Part shown: piece after piece, positions 13,540-23,551 of the stretch
Layout of the letters: every line of letters starts with the position of its first letter
How positions within the stretch are numbered: the first letter of the stretch is position 1
Source: Pseudomonas cannabina
GTDB taxonomy: Bacteria > Pseudomonadota > Gammaproteobacteria > Pseudomonadales > Pseudomonadaceae
Assembly: GCF_900100365.1 (NCBI RefSeq)
Contig: NZ_FNKU01000002.1
Coordinates: 1-64,000 of the forward strand
DNA: 64,000 nt
Reading direction: 5' to 3'
Position numbers and translations under genes: made by a program
Notes under the pieces: generated by a model
Seen by the model: the letters and a program-made list of their open reading frames with translations, nothing else
What the model was told of the DNA's origin: nothing
Database searches by the model: none

Positions 13540-15828
13540 TTAATCCCAGTCGAACGGCGCCGGCGAATACGATCCGTCGTCGAAATAGGGCGGTGACTGG
13601 TCGTGGCTTGGTGGAACAGGCGTTGCGGCTCTAGGTGCAGGCGCCTTGCCCTTCACTTTCGGCGCTCTGGCCGGATCGATGTGCTGCGCCTGGTAGGCCT
13701 GCAACCGCTTGCTGCCGACGGTCAGATCCAGCGCCGTGGACGATTGCGCCACGTAGCCGCTTCCGCGCTTGGGCACATGCTCCAGCGCTGTGTGCCATAA
13801 CAAGGTGCTGCGCACTGCCGCTCCAGGACGGCGACGCCAGATCAGCCGCCACTCTTCTCCCAGCTCGTTCAAGACGACCAACGTCGGATCTGTCAGCACC
13901 AGGTTTTCAAGGTCTGAACGGCCAGGCTTCATCGCCAGGTGGTACAGGATCTGCTGCACGCGGTCCGCGCGCGGATAGCTGCGCCGAATGTGAGCAGGCG
14001 CACCGGCCAACAAGGTGTCCAGCGCTGGCGGGGCCACCTCGATGAAACGGTTGATCCGGATCGCTTCCTTGGACAGCTTGTCAGCATCGTGAATGTACAA
14101 GGAGCTGCCGCGAATCACTTGCCCGTTGAACAGCGTGATGTTTTCCCCCTCCTTGAGCTGCTGCACTTCCTCGACGCTGACTTTCTTCTCATCTTTCAGG
14201 CTCAGTGTGTCTGCTTCCTCCCAGCTGGCCCCCATGATTCCGGCCTGACGCACCATACCGCTCATCACTGGCAGGTACTCGGTACCGGCCATCAACTGCA
14301 GTATTTCGAGAGTGTCCTTGGGGTCCATGATCTTGCCGGTGATTCGGACCCCCATGTTCCCGATCAGCGTCCACACCTTGTCGCCGGCCGCCGACTTGAG
14401 GCGCTGCGCCTCCTGACTGGCCAGGAGCAGGCAAAACCCCAGGGAGCGTACTTGCGTGGCCAGCTCGCCGAGCTTTTCGGTGTAGTAGGCCCCGACCTCG
14501 TCGCAGATCCACAAGAACGGAAAGCGGTCCTTGTACTTGCGGATCACCAGGATGTCTTCGGGTTTGCCCTCCAGTTTCTCCCCCAGATCCTGGCTCAGGA
14601 TCATGGCCAATTGCGACACGTACAGACGTCCAAGGGTCGCAGCCTCGGTCGAGGATATTTCCAGCGCAGGAATCAGGACCACCAGGATGCGATCGTTATG
14701 CACTACGTCCTTGAGGTCTATGTCGCCGGCGTCACGGGCAAACACATGGCCGTAGGTGTCATTGAACAAGGCCAGCATGCGGGTGAACTGCTGGATCAGA
14801 AAACCATGCTGATCCAACGCAGTGGTCGCCCATTCCTCCGGCGAATCCACCTTGGCCAGGTCAAAACCGGACAATGTGCCCAGGTAGTTTTTCAGGGGTA
14901 ACTGGGCGTCTTCATGCCATTGCTGTTCCACCGACTGGATGTAGAGCTTGGCAATGGCCCGCAACGGCAAATGCGCCTGGATCGTGCGCTGGGACATGAC
15001 CGTGCCTTCACGTCGGCACTTGTACACCAGGGAGAACACCAAAGCCTGAATCATGGCCCGGGCTTTCTCTTGCCAGCCGGCATCGTTGCCCGCAGGAGGC
15101 AACATCGAATCCATCAGGTTGATGATGTAGGTTTCCTGAGCAATACCAAACGCGTTGACGGTATTGGTCTGCCCTCTGCTTTTGTTGTCCTCGAGCAGTT
15201 CCTGCGCCCTGGAGCGGCCCCCGGTGATGAAGTTCATCATCCGAACGTCGTCTTCACGGCCAAAGCGCCGGGCCAGGGACACGATCGCGGCGGCCACATC
15301 ATTTTGGGCCTTGCCGTCCGAATAGATCAGGCCCTTTCCATAGCCCAGCTGGCCCAACACGTACCCCAGCAGTGCTTCGGTTTTGCCGGCACCGGTTGTA
15401 CCGAACATCAGAATATGGCGGGTCATGTCATCCAGCGACAGCCACAGTTCACGCCCGGCGTCCCGACCGCGCAGGTACCCCATGTACAGGATGCCCGCTG
15501 CCTTGAGCATCACCGTGTGCATGGCCGTGACCGGCAAGAAACCCAGCAACTTGCCCGTCACCTGGCGTTGCGTCGAAGGGTCGAGGCAGTCCATGTCTGA
15601 AGGCATGCGCATGGGCATCTGCCAGGGTTCGAGCAGCATGACAGGTGACCAAACCAGCAAGGCCGGCAGACTGAGCCACAGGCTGACTGGGTACAGGACG
15701 CCTCCCACCACAGACCCGGCAAGGCCCAGCGTCAGACTACCGGGGCCCATCAACCACTCAGCCAGTGCCGAGTGGTAAACCCGCCGATTTAGGCGCGTGC
15801 GCTCGACGGCGTAGTCATTGGGGCGCAT
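13540..15828 (-). CDS. trbC: TrbC/DotL-like type IV coupling protein
   Basis: A 762-residue inner-membrane ATPase that links the relaxosome to the transfer channel. Two membrane spans lie near residues 30-65. The Walker A motif FGTTGAGKT is at residues ~142-150, and a Walker B-like LWICDEVGAYY lies in the middle. The protein is the IncI TrbC/Legionella DotL (IcmO) equivalent. The ATG at 15828 has AGGAGG seven bases upstream and overlaps the trbB end by 14 bases. The C-terminal ~120 residues are Pro/Ala-rich, probably an adaptor-binding tail. Confidence 0.9.
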   Translation of the reverse strand: MRPNDYAVERTRLNRRVYHSALAEWLMGPGSLTLGLAGSVVGGVLYPVSLWLSLPALLVWSPVMLLEPWQMPMRMPSDMDCLDPSTQRQVTGKLLGFLPVTAMHTVMLKAAGILYMGYLRGRDAGRELWLSLDDMTRHILMFGTTGAGKTEALLGYVLGQLGYGKGLIYSDGKAQNDVAAAIVSLARRFGREDDVRMMNFITGGRSRAQELLEDNKSRGQTNTVNAFGIAQETYIINLMDSMLPPAGNDAGWQEKARAMIQALVFSLVYKCRREGTVMSQRTIQAHLPLRAIAKLYIQSVEQQWHEDAQLPLKNYLGTLSGFDLAKVDSPEEWATTALDQHGFLIQQFTRMLALFNDTYGHVFARDAGDIDLKDVVHNDRILVVLIPALEISSTEAATLGRLYVSQLAMILSQDLGEKLEGKPEDILVIRKYKDRFPFLWICDEVGAYYTEKLGELATQVRSLGFCLLLASQEAQRLKSAAGDKVWTLIGNMGVRITGKIMDPKDTLEILQLMAGTEYLPVMSGMVRQAGIMGASWEEADTLSLKDEKKVSVEEVQQLKEGENITLFNGQVIRGSSLYIHDADKLSKEAIRINRFIEVAPPALDTLLAGAPAHIRRSYPRADRVQQILYHLAMKPGRSDLENLVLTDPTLVVLNELGEEWRLIWRRRPGAAVRSTLLWHTALEHVPKRGSGYVAQSSTALDLTVGSKRLQAYQAQHIDPARAPKVKGKAPAPRAATPVPPSHDQSPPYFDDGSYSPAPFDWD

Positions 15829-16900
15829 CCGACACCTCCTGAACCTGGCGGGCAGGTTGCTCATCTAGGAAGGCTTTGAGCCTGATCGGATCACGCAACA
15901 ACGCCTGCGGCACATAGCGCCCATCGTCGCTGATCACCCAGGGCGTGCCCGGTATGCGATACGCCTGATAGGCCGTCTGGTTGATCCCCAAGGCCTTTTC
16001 TGCAACATCGCACGTGCCTGCTGGTTGCGCCGCTTTCAACTCCACCCCTTCCGACGCCGGCTTTAACGGGGGTTTCCCAAGGTTCACACCCTCAGGGGCT
16101 GCATCAAACAGGCGATCCCACGCGGTTTTGCGCTGCTCAGGCGGCAGGCACAGCACGGGCGTAATGGCGGCGATCGACTTTTCCTTACCAATCACCGGCA
16201 CAGGAAACACCACCACATTGAAGGCGTCGGAGAGCGTGTTGAGGGACGACTCCAGACGCTGGCAGTTCGGACAGCCAGGGTCCGAAAAGACATACAGCGT
16301 GCGCGCGTGACCGCTGGAATAGTCAACGGTGAACAGCTTGCGCTCCGCAGCGTTGTGCAGCTTTTGAGGGAGTGTGGCCCGAACCTCCCTGGGCAATGTC
16401 CAGCCATCGTCAGGTGCCACGTCTGCAGCGGACTGGCGTGGCTCAGAAGCGATCGTCGCCGGCGCGCTGCGCTTGGCCAGGTCCGACTTTGGGGCGCTCG
16501 GGACTGAGGGCGTGATGACCTGCGCCGTCGGCATTGCAACAGGCAATTCAAGCGCTCGGCCAAGCCATGAGGCACCGAGGCAAAACACAACCAACAGCAC
16601 GAACACGCCCATCAGACGCCGCCGGGTCTTGCGTCGTCCATGACGCAGCAAAGCCCGCGACAGCGCGGTCAGTAGCTCATGGGTTTCGTCACTGTCATGG
16701 GTTTCAAGTGAGAATTCAAAACCCTGAACATCGCGGCAGACCACACCGTCATTGCTCAGATAAAACGAGTGCTGATGGCGAAGGTCCAGGGTGCAAATCG
16801 TGCGTGTCACGATGCCTGCTTCCTGATCTGCCTGATAGACAACCAGCTGATCGCCTTGGATGTCCACCGAAAACGGGGCGCGCAAAGATGCCGAGGCCAT
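15815..16900 (-). CDS. trbB: TrbB-like thiol:disulfide protein (DsbC/thioredoxin fold)
   Basis: A 361-residue membrane-anchored protein. The cytoplasmic N-terminus is followed by one span near residue 100 (GVFVLLVVFCLGASWLG). The periplasmic C-terminal domain has the active-site motif DPGCPNCQRLE and a cis-Pro stretch (IPGTPWVIS). In IncI plasmids TrbB is a disulfide isomerase that helps fold transfer proteins. I chose the ATG at 16900 (AGAGG eight bases upstream). It lies between trbA and trbC, the IncI order. Confidence 0.85.
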   Translation of the reverse strand: MASASLRAPFSVDIQGDQLVVYQADQEAGIVTRTICTLDLRHQHSFYLSNDGVVCRDVQGFEFSLETHDSDETHELLTALSRALLRHGRRKTRRRLMGVFVLLVVFCLGASWLGRALELPVAMPTAQVITPSVPSAPKSDLAKRSAPATIASEPRQSAADVAPDDGWTLPREVRATLPQKLHNAAERKLFTVDYSSGHARTLYVFSDPGCPNCQRLESSLNTLSDAFNVVVFPVPVIGKEKSIAAITPVLCLPPEQRKTAWDRLFDAAPEGVNLGKPPLKPASEGVELKAAQPAGTCDVAEKALGINQTAYQAYRIPGTPWVISDDGRYVPQALLRDPIRLKAFLDEQPARQVQEVSDAPQ

Positions 16901-16985
16901 GGGGTTTCCTCTGATAGAAGATGAATTCAATTGAATGGAACAGTGTCAGAAAGGGGATATGAAGGGCGCGGCGAGACGTAGCGCT

Positions 16986-18185
16986 TCAGGCTGGCTCAGT
17001 TAACTCAGTAGACTGCGCGGCATACACCGCCGTCATGACAGGAAGGTCAGAGGCCTCCCGGCGTTTAGGCGTGATGACATGTCGCGCAAATACCAGACCG
17101 ATGCTTTCCAATTCGGCCTGCAAGCCATCGATGGCCTGGGTCACCATCAACCCAGGACGTGGCAGCCCCAGCTTACTGGCATGGACTTCTGCCCGCGCCT
17201 GAGCCTGAACACCAGCGCCTTCCACAAACACCTTGGCCGTGTCGGCACTGTGCAAGGCATACCACAAAGTACGGTTAACCCCCTTGAGCCAGCGAAAGCG
17301 CGCCGGCGCCAAGCGCAGATCGCGGCCATACAGTGCCACCAGCGCGGTGCGCATCGATCTATGGCTTTGGAGCCACTCACTGACGCCCGGTGCTTTTGCA
17401 ACGCGATCAAACCCCGCGTCGGCCAAGCCGTACAGCGGCGTCAACGAGAAGGTCTTGCGCCGCAACAACCCCTTGATCATGCAGGAACGGTTCAGGTCAT
17501 CGAGCAACCGGGTCGCTGCCTTACGGTCATTGAGGAAAACCTGCAGACCGAATACGGCCAGCAAGGCCCGTTCATAGGGCGTCAAGTCTAGAAGTCCATC
17601 ATGGACATCTCCGACTTGCTCCTCGAACACCGCACGAGCAGCCTCCCGATCCAGCACTTTGCGCTGCACCAGGTTGTAACGTTCGGCAAACTCCTCGGGC
17701 TTGAGCGCCCAGGCATTGCTGGGAGAGGTATCGTTCATCAGGCCATCGGGACCAGACGCAGCCAACACCGGGATGACCGAGGGTGCGAAACGACTCACCA
17801 GGCCAGGAAGCGTGTGAATGTTCACCAGGCGTTTGCTGCGAAACGGCAGTACCGGATGCTGCGCCAGCCCCCAACTGCTCACAATCACCAGCGGTAACAG
17901 GAACAACAGCAGAATCCCACTGGTGGCGTTCATCACCTCAAGCCATTCATCCAGCGTCACGGCCTTGGCGTGGTTGGCCACGTCGGCAAGCAGGTTGATC
18001 TTGCCACCGGCCCAGGCATGGATGAAGGGAAAATCCACCATTTTCCATAACCAATAAAGCGTCCAGGTGGTCCAGTACACGAAGATATCGAAGAACATCC
18101 AGCACAACAGGACGGCTGCACAAAGCGCCAATAACATCTGCGCTTGCTCGCCCTCCCATGCACCTTGGGATTGTCGATTTTGCAT
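16986..18185 (-). CDS. trbA: TrbA/DotM-like coupling-complex protein
   Basis: A 399-residue inner-membrane protein equivalent to IncI TrbA and Legionella DotM (IcmP), a partner of the DotL ATPase. Membrane spans are at residues ~18-45 and ~95-125. The rest is cytoplasmic and helical. The start is ATG 18185; the longer frame starts with TTG. It is preceded by an inverted repeat between it and the excA-like gene. Confidence 0.85.
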   Translation of the reverse strand: MQNRQSQGAWEGEQAQMLLALCAAVLLCWMFFDIFVYWTTWTLYWLWKMVDFPFIHAWAGGKINLLADVANHAKAVTLDEWLEVMNATSGILLLFLLPLVIVSSWGLAQHPVLPFRSKRLVNIHTLPGLVSRFAPSVIPVLAASGPDGLMNDTSPSNAWALKPEEFAERYNLVQRKVLDREAARAVFEEQVGDVHDGLLDLTPYERALLAVFGLQVFLNDRKAATRLLDDLNRSCMIKGLLRRKTFSLTPLYGLADAGFDRVAKAPGVSEWLQSHRSMRTALVALYGRDLRLAPARFRWLKGVNRTLWYALHSADTAKVFVEGAGVQAQARAEVHASKLGLPRPGLMVTQAIDGLQAELESIGLVFARHVITPKRREASDLPVMTAVYAAQSTELTEPA

Positions 18186-18207
18186 TGCGATGCCCCACAA
18201 ATAGTCG

Positions 18208-18228
18208 CACCGCCCGAATTGGGCGGTG
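18208..18228. promoter_or_regulatory. Hairpin upstream of trbA
   Basis: CACCGCCC-GAATT-GGGCGGTG, a perfect 8-bp stem with a 5-base loop, 23 bases before the trbA ATG. There is no T-run, so it may be a processing or protein site rather than a terminator. Confidence 0.45.
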
Positions 18229-18277
18229 TGAGAGAAAGGTAAAGCGCGTCGGGAACAGCTGCGGAGGGGTTATGGCT

Positions 18278-18928
18278 TCACGCCAGGCGTGGGATCTGCA
18301 CGTTCAGATCACGTTCAAGCGCTTCGAGCCGGTCATGCACATAGCGGTTGAACGGTTGCGGGGTGCTGTACTGCTTCTGCTTGTGTTCCATAGCCCCCAG
18401 GGTGTCATACCAAAGCTGCGCCAAGGGTGTTCCGATTTCGATCCGTGGAAGATCCGGGTGTTTGGTATAGAGGCGTAATATGCCCTTGCCTTCGACCTCG
18501 CGGTTGGTCCAGTCGTCCATGGTCAGGGCCACCACATCTACCTGCCCCTTACGAATGCGGTGCACGTACAGAATGGTACCGTTCTTCGTGTCGATGCCCA
18601 GGTACTTGCCGTCACCCTCGTGATAAATCTCATTGGTAGGGTCTGGGTTGAAGAACTGCGGCGATTTTATGGCTCGTGTGACTCGCTTGAGCAGACGGCG
18701 GCGACTCAGTACGCCATAGATGAATATTCCCATGGGAATCAGTACGCCAAGCCAAAGCATCGAGCAAAAACCGAGGGTAGTGAAGTCTTTCTCCTCTATC
18801 AGCGAGGAAGCGATGAAAAGTGAAGGGACTCCAACTAGCACTGCAAATGGAAAAGCAAAAAGCATGTAGAAGATTTTGACGATCCAAAACCACCCTTCTT
18901 TCGCTGTTTTCAGGCGCTGTACTTTCAT
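18278..18928 (-). CDS. ExcA-like membrane protein (probable entry exclusion)
   Basis: A 216-residue protein with two N-terminal spans (FYMLFAFPFAVLVGVPSLFIA and a second near residues 50-72) and a soluble C-terminal part. Its place between traY and trbA and its size match ExcA of IncI plasmids, which blocks entry of a sister plasmid. I assign it on position and topology; the sequence itself I do not recognise firmly. Its DNA is more AT-rich than neighbouring tra genes, as expected for a fast-evolving exclusion gene. Its ATG overlaps the upstream stop (ATGA). Confidence 0.6.
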   Translation of the reverse strand: MKVQRLKTAKEGWFWIVKIFYMLFAFPFAVLVGVPSLFIASSLIEEKDFTTLGFCSMLWLGVLIPMGIFIYGVLSRRRLLKRVTRAIKSPQFFNPDPTNEIYHEGDGKYLGIDTKNGTILYVHRIRKGQVDVVALTMDDWTNREVEGKGILRLYTKHPDLPRIEIGTPLAQLWYDTLGAMEHKQKQYSTPQPFNRYVHDRLEALERDLNVQIPRLA

Positions 18929-19170
18929 GATTTCTCTCCTGTTTCCTTTTTCCTGAGTACTTTAGCGTCCGCCAGGCACTCAAGGGCAAATTGAACGCGG
19001 TAATCCGCTTCCCGGTACAAATAATGCGATTCATCACGCAGGTAGTTTCGAAACCCCGACCACGACATTCCGATCAGCTGGGCCGCGCCTCGGCGGCTAA
19101 GCCCTGCCTGATCTATCAGTCCGCACAAATAGCGCGGGTCAGGGTTGTGATGAATCGCGTTGGGCATCAT
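18925..19170 (-). CDS. Small HTH protein upstream of the excA-like gene
   Basis: An 81-residue protein with a likely helix-turn-helix (LIDQAGLSRRGAAQLIGMSW, then SGFRNYL), followed by a tail rich in charged residues. Start ATG 19170 has GAGG upstream; an ATG at 19197 is the longer alternative. It overlaps the excA-like gene by four bases, so it could regulate exclusion. It is not part of the standard IncI gene set known to me. Confidence 0.6.
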   Translation of the reverse strand: MMPNAIHHNPDPRYLCGLIDQAGLSRRGAAQLIGMSWSGFRNYLRDESHYLYREADYRVQFALECLADAKVLRKKETGEKS

Positions 19171-19271
19171 TGAATGAACACCTCGTTGGCTGGGCACTAC
19201 CTAGACAATAGCGGGTGACAACGAGACCCATGACACCATTTGTCCGATAGCCGTGATCGATGGCGCCGTTG

Positions 19272-21416
19272 CTACTGGATTCCATCCCCATTGCCCCCTG
19301 CGCCAGGCTTCCTAGGTTGCATTTTAACGCCAGGGGTACGTTGTGCCCCAGAGCCAGCAGCACCAAACATGCCTTTCATGTTATCGACCATGCCGCCCAT
19401 CAGGTTGGCGCCTTCTCGACCGCCCAGGAACGAGATCACGTAGTCCGCCAAGGACGCCTGCAGGCCAAAGAGTCGAGTCACACCAAAGGTCGCAATGCGG
19501 GCATAGATCATCAGCCATCCGATCATCTTGAACAATCCCACGATCGAGTCCGCGTTGGCATTGGCCAGCGCCGAGGCGAATAACAGATTCAGGATCGTTC
19601 CCCCACCGATTACCGCCACCGACGCAAAAAAGAACCCCAGTACCATCAACGACGGCCGCAGCATCATGTCGATCAGGAAGATATAACCGTAGGTACTGCG
19701 ACTCCCCTTGTCCTCTTCGGCCCCCAGGTGCGTGGCAGCCCACATTGAGCCCGCCGCACAGCCCACCAGCACACTGACGACCCAGTTGAATATGCCCACC
19801 ATCCAGAACAGAAAGGGCACAGCAGGCAGAAATACGGCCAGCGAAAAACCGATGGCCAGCAGGGCGAACATGACGAAATAGAACATCGGGGCCAGCGCGC
19901 CCAGCACATCTTTCACCACCGCCCCGACATCCACCGAAAATATCTTGGCACCCCAGCCCAACGGCGAATTACTGGCCGATGAGGCAGCTGCCCACGTCCC
20001 GGCATAGGCCACCATCAGGGTTTCAACAGTTCCCAGCGTGTAGTCACCAATGGTTTGCATTTTGATAAGCGGGTTCACCTGGTTGGAAAAGCTGGCATCA
20101 GTACCAATTTTCCCAGTTGCAAATAACGAGGTTAACTTCTGCATAGGCGACTTAAAAATGCCAACAAACACTGCATTCGGGTCATTCGCCGTCGCTGCCG
20201 CCCCGTCATCCTTGGCCGTCTGCGTTCCCAGCGGCGCGGTGTAGGTACTGTTTTGCACCTGCGATTTGTAGGCCGCAAACACCTGGTTATACAAATCGCC
20301 GGTACCGTGCTCGCCCAGGTTGCTCATCCCCGTGACAACCGGGGTCGAGCTGGCCACGTCGTTGGTCTTGTTATTAGCTGTGGCGAAGGTGTGATACCAA
20401 CTGCCCAGGGCCACCCAACCACTGCTTTTGATCTGGCTCGACAACTGGCTTTGCAGTGTGTCCTTGAAATCTATCTTGTTGAGGGCCAGGTTCACCGTGT
20501 TTTCATAGGCGGCGGCTGCGTTCTGGATCTGCGTTTCGGCGTCCTGAAAACTCCCCGTATCCTGGTCGCGCTTGCTCAGGTAGGTGTCTACGAACGCCTG
20601 TGCCGCTTGATCCAGGGTGCTTTGCATGGTGTCTAGCGCTTGGTGCTGCGCCGTGATCACCCCACTCGTGTCCACGTCACTGTCAAACAGCAGGTTCCAG
20701 GTTCCGGTGCGGCCCGTATTGGGTGTTTTGGCAGAACCACACACCGCGCTGCCGTTGCCGGTGTCGTATTGGCCGTTGCCCCCCTTGGTGGTGATCAACG
20801 GGGTATTGGCTTCGCCATCCGCATACAGCGACTCCAGCTCACGGTTGATCGCGTACTTGCACAGGTTCATCTCAAAGATGCCCCGCGCCGCGCTTCGGGT
20901 TGAAGGAGCCGTGGGCTGCGTCACCATCGAGTAGCCGCTGTCCATCATGTCCACGGCTTTATCAGTCAGCAGATTGGCACTGCCAACCCCCATGGTGGAG
21001 CAGGCCCATACCATGACGAGCTGGGCCAGTGACCAACCTGATTGGGTGGGCAAGATCATGATGAAACCGGCAAACGTCATGATCGGGTACAGCGCAGATC
21101 GACCGCCTGCGAAAAACTGTCCCTGATGCCCAGCCTTCACAATGGTTTTCAGGGTGATGGTCAGAAACCAGAACAGGGCCATCACGGCCAGAACGCCATT
21201 GATAATGGCGAACAGTGAGCCAATCAAGGTTGGCTGTGATGGTGCAAATGGATCGACTGCTACTTGGCCCATGATCATTACCATCGCCTGGCGCGAGAGG
21301 TCATTGGGCTTTTGGGAGGCTGCCGCGATCGTCTGATAATCCACGTTATCGGCCAGTGCCGGCACGGAGAAGACCAGCAGAAGACCCATCCACCAGAAGC
21401 GTTTAATGAGGTTCAT
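19272..21416 (-). CDS. traY: TraY/DotA-like polytopic membrane protein
   Basis: A 714-residue protein. It has a signal peptide (residues 1-23, ending VPALA), a large periplasmic region of ~300 residues and at least six hydrophobic spans, concentrated at 60-145 and 480-650. IncI TraY and Legionella DotA have this layout and are needed for transfer; TraY is the target recognised by ExcA. The C-terminal tail is Gly/Pro-rich. It sits between traX and the exclusion gene, as in IncI plasmids. Confidence 0.85.
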   Translation of the reverse strand: MNLIKRFWWMGLLLVFSVPALADNVDYQTIAAASQKPNDLSRQAMVMIMGQVAVDPFAPSQPTLIGSLFAIINGVLAVMALFWFLTITLKTIVKAGHQGQFFAGGRSALYPIMTFAGFIMILPTQSGWSLAQLVMVWACSTMGVGSANLLTDKAVDMMDSGYSMVTQPTAPSTRSAARGIFEMNLCKYAINRELESLYADGEANTPLITTKGGNGQYDTGNGSAVCGSAKTPNTGRTGTWNLLFDSDVDTSGVITAQHQALDTMQSTLDQAAQAFVDTYLSKRDQDTGSFQDAETQIQNAAAAYENTVNLALNKIDFKDTLQSQLSSQIKSSGWVALGSWYHTFATANNKTNDVASSTPVVTGMSNLGEHGTGDLYNQVFAAYKSQVQNSTYTAPLGTQTAKDDGAAATANDPNAVFVGIFKSPMQKLTSLFATGKIGTDASFSNQVNPLIKMQTIGDYTLGTVETLMVAYAGTWAAASSASNSPLGWGAKIFSVDVGAVVKDVLGALAPMFYFVMFALLAIGFSLAVFLPAVPFLFWMVGIFNWVVSVLVGCAAGSMWAATHLGAEEDKGSRSTYGYIFLIDMMLRPSLMVLGFFFASVAVIGGGTILNLLFASALANANADSIVGLFKMIGWLMIYARIATFGVTRLFGLQASLADYVISFLGGREGANLMGGMVDNMKGMFGAAGSGAQRTPGVKMQPRKPGAGGNGDGIQ

Positions 21417-21443
21417 GGCATCTGTCCATATTAGAGGTCGGTA

Positions 21444-22046
21444 TTACTTGAGGTGGCCGCGAGTAAGCACCAGCCGGCACCATCGGTTTTCGATGAGAAA
21501 ATCGTTAAAGGTGCCTCGTTCCGCTACGCTGACGCGCCTGTTCTGCAGTTGCCACAGTCGGTAAGTCGCGATCAGCGTTTTGACGAAGCCCAAGCTGGCG
21601 ATTGCCCCCAGAGCCAGGAGCGTTACCGTCGCCCGAAGAAAGGTGCTCAATGGCAGGCTGAAGTTGGCCAGCAGCAGCATGGCCAGCAGAAGAACACTCA
21701 GGCTGGCGCTGAACATCATCAAACACCACCATGCCGCCCTGATGCGGTTGTAGGAGGTCAGCAGCTGTTCGATGGTCCTTCCCGAACGAGCGACAGCCAC
21801 ACTCCAACTGACACCGACTGCATCTGCCTCAGTCGTTGCTGACGCCGGGGTCAGCAACGTCTTCAGTAGCTTCAGCTTTTGCGCCGTCGGCTTTATGCCC
21901 CGGCGATAGATCACCGCCAGGTCAGAGAACGGGTTGAGGATCGACAGCCCCACATGGCCGGCGCGCCGTAACGGTGTGCCCGAATGCTTATCGTCCCGCG
22001 GCGATTGTTCGTCCACGTGCTCTGTTGTGTCAGGTTCAGTTTTCAT
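21444..22046 (-). CDS. traX: TraX-like membrane protein
   Basis: A 200-residue protein, the same length as I recall for IncI TraX. It has a charged N-terminus and two adjacent spans at residues ~107-150 (WWCLMMFSASLSVLLLAMLL, then TVTLLALGAIASLGFV). It overlaps the traW end by 11 bases. Its role in transfer is not defined; it is probably an inner-membrane part of the channel. Confidence 0.75.
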   Translation of the reverse strand: MKTEPDTTEHVDEQSPRDDKHSGTPLRRAGHVGLSILNPFSDLAVIYRRGIKPTAQKLKLLKTLLTPASATTEADAVGVSWSVAVARSGRTIEQLLTSYNRIRAAWWCLMMFSASLSVLLLAMLLLANFSLPLSTFLRATVTLLALGAIASLGFVKTLIATYRLWQLQNRRVSVAERGTFNDFLIENRWCRLVLTRGHLK

Positions 22047-23250
22047 GTGCGGTGACTCCCGAACTCATTTTTGACCCCAGCTCCTGAAGCTGCGGAACGT
22101 ATTTGGCGTCTGCCGCCAGGGCCAGTTGCTGGCCGGCAATGATGTTGGCCTGGCGTTGGTCGTTCTTGAGTCCCAACTGCAGCCAGTTGCCCAGGCTCTG
22201 CACGCGCACCAATTCACGCATCAGGTTGTCTCCGCTCAGGGCCTGAAGGTCGGTTTCATAGGCGGTATTGGCATAGCGCCTGCCCACCTCGAAAGCTTCG
22301 AACTCGCGCTCGCTCATCACCCCGGTGCGTTGTGCTTGCTGGCTGCCCGTTGAAGCGAAGTACTCCGCCGCTGACGGATTCTGTAGCGCCTCTTGCAATG
22401 CCTCCTGTGTGGCCGGATTGGCCTGACTGGCGGCGATAATGTCCAGCTGCGGTTGAGTCGCGGCGCTCTGAATCGCCTTGTACTGGGTCATCAGCCCCTG
22501 ATACTCACGTCCCGTGGCCGACTGGATATCGCCCTTGCCCGGTGCCCGTCCCCCGTCATGGCGTGCCGAGTTCTTCATGTACGCCATGCCCGCATCGACC
22601 TGATCCTGATTGAACGTCAGGTCAGGGGCCTTGCCCACGGCTCCCGCCCCGTCGATCAACGAGCGCATTTCGATGTCGCCCCCAGGCAAGCTGGAGACCT
22701 GCGGGCACAGATCAGTACCGCCGTACTGGGCCGATTCGCTTTGTGTGCAGTACTGCGCGTGCATGGCGGCACTGCGATAGCCACCCTGACGCGAGGCCAC
22801 GGGCTCGGAAGCGATGGTCTTCTGCACCACAGCACTGCCGACGCCTGCCCCGCTGGCCAGAACCGCCGTTTGCGCACGGCTCACCTTCCCCACCGTGGCC
22901 GCGACCCCAGAGGCCGACTCGCTGCAGATGCTGTCAGCGACCGAGTACTGTTCTCGGGCACGCTCCAGGCGCTCGGTCTGACGGCCAAAAATATCGGCCT
23001 CGCGCTGGGCACGTGCGGCCTCAGAAATAACCGCGACTTGCTTGTCACTGGCCTGCACGATGGCCGTGCCGATTTGTGTCTCAGTGGTCAGGATTTCCGC
23101 CAGGGTAGCTTGAAGGCCGCCCATGGCCGGCATCACCTGCGTTTCAATAGGAACACTGCCCGTGACGGCCACCGGCTGGACGTACGCCAGGACCTGTTGG
23201 GTTTGCAGTACCCCCACGGCTATCGCCGTTAATGCATAGCGCTTTTTCAC
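22036..23250 (-). CDS. traW: TraW-like secreted transfer protein
   Basis: A 404-residue exported protein. A GTG start at 23250 with GAGGAAG upstream gives a standard signal peptide (VKKRYALTAIAVGVLQTQQVLA); the longer frame to 23286 lacks one at its start. The mature protein is helical and Ala/Gln-rich, with paired cysteines near CSESASG and YCTQSES. TraW is an essential IncI transfer protein of the envelope. It has no lipobox here. Confidence 0.75.
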   Translation of the reverse strand: MKKRYALTAIAVGVLQTQQVLAYVQPVAVTGSVPIETQVMPAMGGLQATLAEILTTETQIGTAIVQASDKQVAVISEAARAQREADIFGRQTERLERAREQYSVADSICSESASGVAATVGKVSRAQTAVLASGAGVGSAVVQKTIASEPVASRQGGYRSAAMHAQYCTQSESAQYGGTDLCPQVSSLPGGDIEMRSLIDGAGAVGKAPDLTFNQDQVDAGMAYMKNSARHDGGRAPGKGDIQSATGREYQGLMTQYKAIQSAATQPQLDIIAASQANPATQEALQEALQNPSAAEYFASTGSQQAQRTGVMSEREFEAFEVGRRYANTAYETDLQALSGDNLMRELVRVQSLGNWLQLGLKNDQRQANIIAGQQLALAADAKYVPQLQELGSKMSSGVTAHEN

Positions 23251-23292
23251 AATCACTTCCTCAAATGTCGTAGACGGGACTGACATTTCCTA

Positions 23293-23529
23293 TCAGTTCG
23301 CAACGCGCACCAGGTTCTCCGAGACCGTATCCGCCAGCTCGGTGTCAAGGTGTTCGCGCATGAACTGGATGACCTTATCCGTAGCGCCGATCCGAACACC
23401 GTTCGACCGGCCAACGACCAGCAACCGATGGTGCTTTGCCATCCAAGTGGCCAGCTCCGCCAAAGCCTGTAATTGATCCGGGCTCGCTTCACGCAAAGCG
23501 TCGTGCAGGGAATCACTTTCGTTATTCAT
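23293..23529 (-). CDS. Small cytoplasmic protein in the traV position
   Basis: A 78-residue acidic, helical protein (MNNESDSLHDALREASPDQL...). No membrane span or signal. It occupies the slot of IncI traV between traU and traW, but I cannot confirm similarity. It is closely packed with traU (22 bases). Confidence 0.6.
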   Translation of the reverse strand: MNNESDSLHDALREASPDQLQALAELATWMAKHHRLLVVGRSNGVRIGATDKVIQFMREHLDTELADTVSENLVRVAN

Positions 23530-23551
23530 GGAATTGCTCTCCGTTTATTGG

